The translations under genes and the position numbers were made by a program. Below are positions 15,227 through 19,164 of a stretch of DNA of 19,164 bases, in pieces (the stretch's first letter is position 1; the number at the start of each line of letters is the position of its first letter). Location of the stretch: positions 10,935 through 30,098 of the forward strand of contig PMAK01000258.1 of NCBI GenBank assembly GCA_003153655.1, read 5' to 3'. Under the pieces are notes generated by a model. That model saw only the letters and a list, made by a program, of their open reading frames with translations, was not told the origin of the DNA and did not search any database. The stretch comes from Phycisphaerales bacterium. Its GTDB lineage: Bacteria; Planctomycetota; Phycisphaerae; Tepidisphaerales; Tepidisphaeraceae.

Positions 15227-17908
15227 ATGCACGAATCAACCAGCAAAGAATCGGCGGCCGTTTCAGAAAAATCGCCGCCAGCTCCCACCGTCGCCGCGCT
15301 CTCCCCAGCCATGCGGCAATATCAGCAGTTCAAAGATCAATACCCCGGCTACGTCCTCTTCTTCCGAATGGGCGATTTCTATGAAATGTTCTGGGAAGAT
15401 GCAAAATTAGCCGCCAAGGTGATGGGCGTCGCCCTCACCAGCCGCAGCCGCGGAGGCCTCGGCGCGGAAGACGCGATCCCGATGGCGGGCGTGCCGTTCC
15501 ACGCTGTGGATGGCTATCTTCGCAAGATGATCGCAGCCGGACACAAAGTCGCGATCTGCGAACAGGCCCTAGATCCCGCTCAGGCGAAAGGCGTGATTCG
15601 ACGAGAAGTTGTCCGCCTGATGACGCCAGGAACATTGACGGACGAACCGCTCCTCGATGGGCGGTCAGACAATTATCTCGCGGCCGTCGCGTTTGGAATC
15701 ACCAAGGCAGACGGATACCGGGCCGCACTGGCGTGGGTTGAGCTTTCCACAGGCGCATGCGTCGCAATGAGCGGCAACGAAGGCCAGGTCCGCGACGAAA
15801 TCGCCCGCCTGCGCCCCGCCGAAGTTCTGATCCCGGAAAAACCATCCGGCAATCCCCACGACTTCGCCAAACAAGTGGAAACCATCGGCTCAATTGCGAT
15901 CACAACTCGCCCGGGTTGGCAATTCTTGCCCCACCACGCCAAGCAACAGCTCGCCGCTCAGTGGAAGATTTCAACAACGGCCGGCTGGGGATTTGCCGAC
16001 GACGATCCGGGCGTTTTCGCGGCCGCGGCCCTGCTGAGCTATTTGCAGGAAACACAGAAGACCGCCTTAGCGCATCTTCGCCCCCTCCGCCGGCACGTTG
16101 TCGAGGATCACCTGTGTATCGACCCGGCAACATGGCGCAGCCTGGAGATCGAACGAACAGTCCGCAGCGGCGGGACCGAAGGCTCCTTGCTCGGCGCAAT
16201 CGATCGCACGCGCACAACCATGGGCGCTCGGATGCTCAGGCAGTGGCTGCGCGCACCCCTGGCTGACCGTGAGCACATCGAAGCGCGCCAGGCTGCAATC
16301 GCCGCCATGCACGGCTCACCATCGGATTTATCGAAAATCGCCGAGTTGCTCGATGATGTATGCGACATCGAGCGGATCATCGCGCGGGTTTCCCTCGGAC
16401 GCGCTAATCCGCGCGATCTGGCCGCGCTGTCGCGGTGTCTGACATCGATGCCGGAGCTTCTCGATCGACTCGGCGCATTACCAGATTCCAACGCGGTAGC
16501 GCCCGAGCTAATGGGTCTGCGCGATTTTTGCGAAGCGCGGGCAAAGTTTCTCGCCGGCGCGATCAAATCCGACCCGGCCCCGCATCTCCGCGACGGCGGC
16601 GTCATCGAAGCCGGCTTCGACGCCGAGCTCGATCGCCTCCGCCAAATCTCCCGCACCAGCCAATCCTGGCTCGGCGAATATCAGGCTCGGCTTGCGCAGG
16701 AATCGGGCATCGCCTCGCTCAAGATCGGATACAACAAAGTCTTTGGCTACTACATCGAAGTAACCGACGCCCACCGTTCCAAAGTCCCGGCCGCCTGGTC
16801 GCGTCGGCAGACGGTTAAAAACGCCGAGCGCTACGTCACGGAAGAACTAAAAACTTTTGAAACCGAAGCGATTGGCGCTCTGGACCGATCAATCGCGCTC
16901 GAGCAACAGTTATTCGAAAAGATCCGCCAGGAACTGCTGATTTACGTCGAAACCTTCGGCGAGCTCGCGCAAGGCGTCGCCCGCGTAGACGTCCTGGCAG
17001 GTCTCGCAACACTTGCAATCGAGCGCCGCTATTGCCGCCCGACACTAGTTGACGATCGTTCGCTCGAAATCATCGACGGCCGCCATCCCGTGCTTGAACA
17101 ACAACTCGGCAGCGAATTTGTCGCCAACGACGTCAAATTTTCACCCCACGATACGCTTTCCCTGATCACTGGCCCGAACATGGCCGGCAAATCAACCTAC
17201 ATCCGTCAGGTAGCGCTCATCGCCCTCATGGCCCAGATCGGCAGCTTCGTCCCTGCCAAAAGCGTCACGCTCGGCATCGCCGACCGGCTATTCGCCCGCA
17301 TCGGAGCCAGCGATGAAATCCATAGCGGTCAATCCACGTTCATGGTCGAGATGACCGAGACAGCCAACATCCTCAACAACGCGACCGATCGCGGTCTGGT
17401 GATTCTCGACGAGATCGGCCGCGGAACCAGTACCCTCGATGGCCTCAGCCTCGCCTGGGCCATCGCCGAGCACATCGCTCTGGAAGTAAAGAGCCGAACG
17501 CTCTTCGCGACGCATTACCATGAACTGACCGATCTGGCTCGCCGCATCAAGGGTGTGCGGAATTTCAACGTGGCCGTCCGCGAGTGGGAAGACCAGGTGG
17601 TTTTCCTGCATCGAATTGTCGAAGGTGGCACCGACCGCAGTTATGGGATTCATGTCGCTCGCCTCGCCGGGATTCCGCCGGAAGTGCTCGCCCGGGCCCG
17701 GCAATTGCTCTCGGAATTGGCCGTCCAGCACGTCGGGTCGGCAACAGTGCCAAAAAATTCGCGTGCTCGCCATCAAGATCAAATGGAGCTATTCGAGAAT
17801 CCTGCGAAAGAGATCGTTAAAATACTGGCCGCGACGGATCTGGCTGGGTTATCACAAGCGGACGCGATAAATCTGCTTCACGAATTGCAAAAGAAGGCGA
17901 CATCATAA
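15227..17908 (+). CDS. mutS: DNA mismatch repair ATPase MutS
   Basis: An 893-residue full-length MutS that recognises mispaired bases and signals through MutL. The N-terminal mismatch-binding motif GDFYEMF is at 49-55, with the intercalating F51 and E53. The core and clamp regions follow (PVLEQQLG and QTVKNAERYVTEELK are recognisable). The ATPase domain has Walker A GPNMAGKST (649-657), Walker B LVILDEIGRG (D728, E729) and FATHYHELTDL in the signature and H-loop region. A Ser/Pro/Ala-rich lead of about 25 residues precedes the first conserved part; it is a little longer than in E. coli (853 residues). The ATG at 15227 has a weak ribosome site, but no better in-frame start gives the full mismatch domain. 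It belongs to the MutS1 repair family. Confidence 0.96.
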   Translation: MHESTSKESAAVSEKSPPAPTVAALSPAMRQYQQFKDQYPGYVLFFRMGDFYEMFWEDAKLAAKVMGVALTSRSRGGLGAEDAIPMAGVPFHAVDGYLRKMIAAGHKVAICEQALDPAQAKGVIRREVVRLMTPGTLTDEPLLDGRSDNYLAAVAFGITKADGYRAALAWVELSTGACVAMSGNEGQVRDEIARLRPAEVLIPEKPSGNPHDFAKQVETIGSIAITTRPGWQFLPHHAKQQLAAQWKISTTAGWGFADDDPGVFAAAALLSYLQETQKTALAHLRPLRRHVVEDHLCIDPATWRSLEIERTVRSGGTEGSLLGAIDRTRTTMGARMLRQWLRAPLADREHIEARQAAIAAMHGSPSDLSKIAELLDDVCDIERIIARVSLGRANPRDLAALSRCLTSMPELLDRLGALPDSNAVAPELMGLRDFCEARAKFLAGAIKSDPAPHLRDGGVIEAGFDAELDRLRQISRTSQSWLGEYQARLAQESGIASLKIGYNKVFGYYIEVTDAHRSKVPAAWSRRQTVKNAERYVTEELKTFETEAIGALDRSIALEQQLFEKIRQELLIYVETFGELAQGVARVDVLAGLATLAIERRYCRPTLVDDRSLEIIDGRHPVLEQQLGSEFVANDVKFSPHDTLSLITGPNMAGKSTYIRQVALIALMAQIGSFVPAKSVTLGIADRLFARIGASDEIHSGQSTFMVEMTETANILNNATDRGLVILDEIGRGTSTLDGLSLAWAIAEHIALEVKSRTLFATHYHELTDLARRIKGVRNFNVAVREWEDQVVFLHRIVEGGTDRSYGIHVARLAGIPPEVLARARQLLSELAVQHVGSATVPKNSRARHQDQMELFENPAKEIVKILAATDLAGLSQADAINLLHELQKKATS

Positions 17909-17911
17909 GCC

Positions 17912-19164
17912 GTGGGCTATTGCGTGGATGAACAAAAAGATTTGAAAATCGGTGGCCTGCGGCGCGGACTGCCACAGACGTTCCGTTTTGTCGTACTGGC
18001 TGCAGCCATCTTCGCATGGCTCGGCGATGTTGCAGGCGCTCTCGCTCGAGCCGGCGGTGGTGAAGGATACAGTGGCGGTGGGGGAGGTGGCGGCGGAGGA
18101 GGTGGGGGCGGCGGAGTAGGCGACATTATCTGGCTCATCTACTGGTGGGTCAGGTTCTGCATTTATTACCCCTACATCGGGCTGCCCATAACAGGCGTCG
18201 TGTTTTTTTTGATTTACCACGGTCATAGGCAAGGAATGGCGGCCTATCAGGGCAGCGTCATTCGTCGCGGAGGAGACGCCGCCGACGACAATCGAATCGG
18301 CGAAGCCGCCGCCGCCATGAGCGCCGCCGATCCGAAATTCAATATCGATCAAATGGGCCAGCGCGTTCGCATGGCTTTCATGAAAATCCAGGACGCATGG
18401 TGTAAGCAAAATCTTTCTACAGTCCGGCCATTCATTTCCGACGGTGTTCACGAGCGATTTTCCCTTCAAATCGAAGAACAAAAAGCGTTTGGCTATCAGG
18501 ATCGCATGGAGAACGTCGCGATCGCCTCGGTGATCCTGGTCGAATTCTTCGAAGGGAAAATATTCGACGTCGCGACCCTGCGGATCGAAGCCCAGGCGGC
18601 TGATTACCGCATTTCGCTGAATGATGGAAAGCGCCTCTCCGGTTCAACCACGGTCACGCCATTCGTGGAAATCTGGTCCTGGCTCCGGCGTCATGGCGTC
18701 AGCCGCGATCCCTCCAAGCCGGGATTGATTGAGGGCCATTGCCCCAACTGCGGAGCGTCGGTCGAGATGAATCAATCCGCCAAGTGCGATCACTGCGGCG
18801 CGCAGCTCCGTAGCGGCGAATTCGACTGGGTCCTGACCGAAATCACGCAACAGAGCGAATGGCGCCGCGGCCGGCATGGTCAGGCCGCCGGCGTCGCCAA
18901 AATGCAGCAGGGCGATCCCGGCTTCAACCGCGCCGACCTGGAAGATCGTGCATCTGTCATGTTTTGGCGAAAAGCGATGGCTGATCGAATCGGAAAAGTC
19001 GACCCGCTTCGCAAGATCGCCTCGGAAGAATTTACTTCCAGCTATGGACAGACACTTACGCCGCAGCCAAATGATTCACGGGAATTCTTCACCGATTGCT
19101 CTCTCGGCGGCACGAATCTCGCCGGTGTCTTCACAGACGACCAGACAAGTTTTGCCGTTGTGGA
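17912..19164 (+). CDS. Tim44-like membrane protein with poly-Gly and zinc ribbon, 3' end outside window
   Basis: The frame is open for 417 codons to the right edge. The first hydrophobic helix (about 24-45) may be a signal or anchor. It is followed by GGGEGYS, fourteen consecutive Gly (55-68) and a second hydrophobic segment (71-101). Then comes a helical Tim44-like domain (about 139-270: MRVAFMKIQDAW-type opening with STVRPFISDGVHERF). A zinc ribbon (C277, C280, C292, C295; CPNCGA and CDHCGA) is next, then a region with MFWRKAMADRIGKVDPL. Bacterial proteins with this Gly-rich hinge plus Tim44-like domain are known but their function is not. The start is uncertain: GTG at 17912 lies 3 nt after the mutS stop, but GTG at 17924 and TTG at 17942 are also open. 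The domain call is moderate. Confidence 0.72.
   Translation, partial: MGYCVDEQKDLKIGGLRRGLPQTFRFVVLAAAIFAWLGDVAGALARAGGGEGYSGGGGGGGGGGGGGGVGDIIWLIYWWVRFCIYYPYIGLPITGVVFFLIYHGHRQGMAAYQGSVIRRGGDAADDNRIGEAAAAMSAADPKFNIDQMGQRVRMAFMKIQDAWCKQNLSTVRPFISDGVHERFSLQIEEQKAFGYQDRMENVAIASVILVEFFEGKIFDVATLRIEAQAADYRISLNDGKRLSGSTTVTPFVEIWSWLRRHGVSRDPSKPGLIEGHCPNCGASVEMNQSAKCDHCGAQLRSGEFDWVLTEITQQSEWRRGRHGQAAGVAKMQQGDPGFNRADLEDRASVMFWRKAMADRIGKVDPLRKIASEEFTSSYGQTLTPQPNDSREFFTDCSLGGTNLAGVFTDDQTSFAVV

Noticed and set aside
17903..18481. Minus-strand open frame over the start of the Tim44-like gene
   Set aside because: The plus strand shows membrane helices, a Gly hinge and a zinc ribbon in one open frame; the minus frame shows nothing recognisable.

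Overview
The window is GC-rich and gene-dense, with short intergenic gaps. Its gene set fits a free-living Gram-negative-type bacterium. It has futalosine-pathway menaquinone genes (an MqnE-type radical SAM enzyme with UbiA-, UbiX- and UbiE-type enzymes), a long TPR/glycosyltransferase-like protein and a membrane Tim44-like protein with a zinc ribbon. I lean towards a planctomycete or another PVC-group member. That is an inference from gene content, because the window has no rRNA or other marker.

Left part, minus strand (1-5001). A fluoride riboswitch aptamer and an intrinsic terminator lead a tightly spaced five-gene run: crcB (fluoride channel), a protein with two fused DUF190 domains, a UbiE/MenG-type methyltransferase, UbiX and a UbiA-family prenyltransferase. 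The gaps are 26, 7, 17 and 31 nt. No terminator or obvious promoter separates the fluoride genes from the quinone genes. A ParD/ParE-type toxin-antitoxin pair lies on the opposite strand between ubiA and the next quinone gene, mqnE, which runs off the left edge. The mqnE and parD starts face each other across an 87-bp gap, and both look leaderless or nearly so.

Middle, plus strand (5082-9002). A TetR-family regulator, an EmrA/HlyD-type adaptor and an EmrB/DHA2-type 14-TM exporter form an efflux operon. A perfect 14-bp palindrome, the likely TetR operator, sits between the divergent tetR and crcB leaders. It lies inside the spacer of the candidate crcB promoter and beside the candidate tetR promoter.

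Right part, plus strand (9046-19164). A fucose/arabinose-isomerase-like protein is followed at once by a short-chain dehydrogenase with a likely TTG start, and 6 nt later by a protein of at least eleven exact 34-residue TPRs with a GT-B-like C-terminal region. Then come fumC, a 190-bp gap holding a GCGAAG-type repeat with a small hairpin, mutS, and a Tim44-like membrane protein with 14 consecutive glycines and a CxxC-x11-CxxC zinc ribbon. The last gene runs off the right edge.

I saw no tRNA, rRNA, CRISPR array, insertion sequence or phage gene. The most interesting observation is that menaquinone-tailoring genes lie in the transcription unit of a fluoride riboswitch, next to a possible TetR control site.
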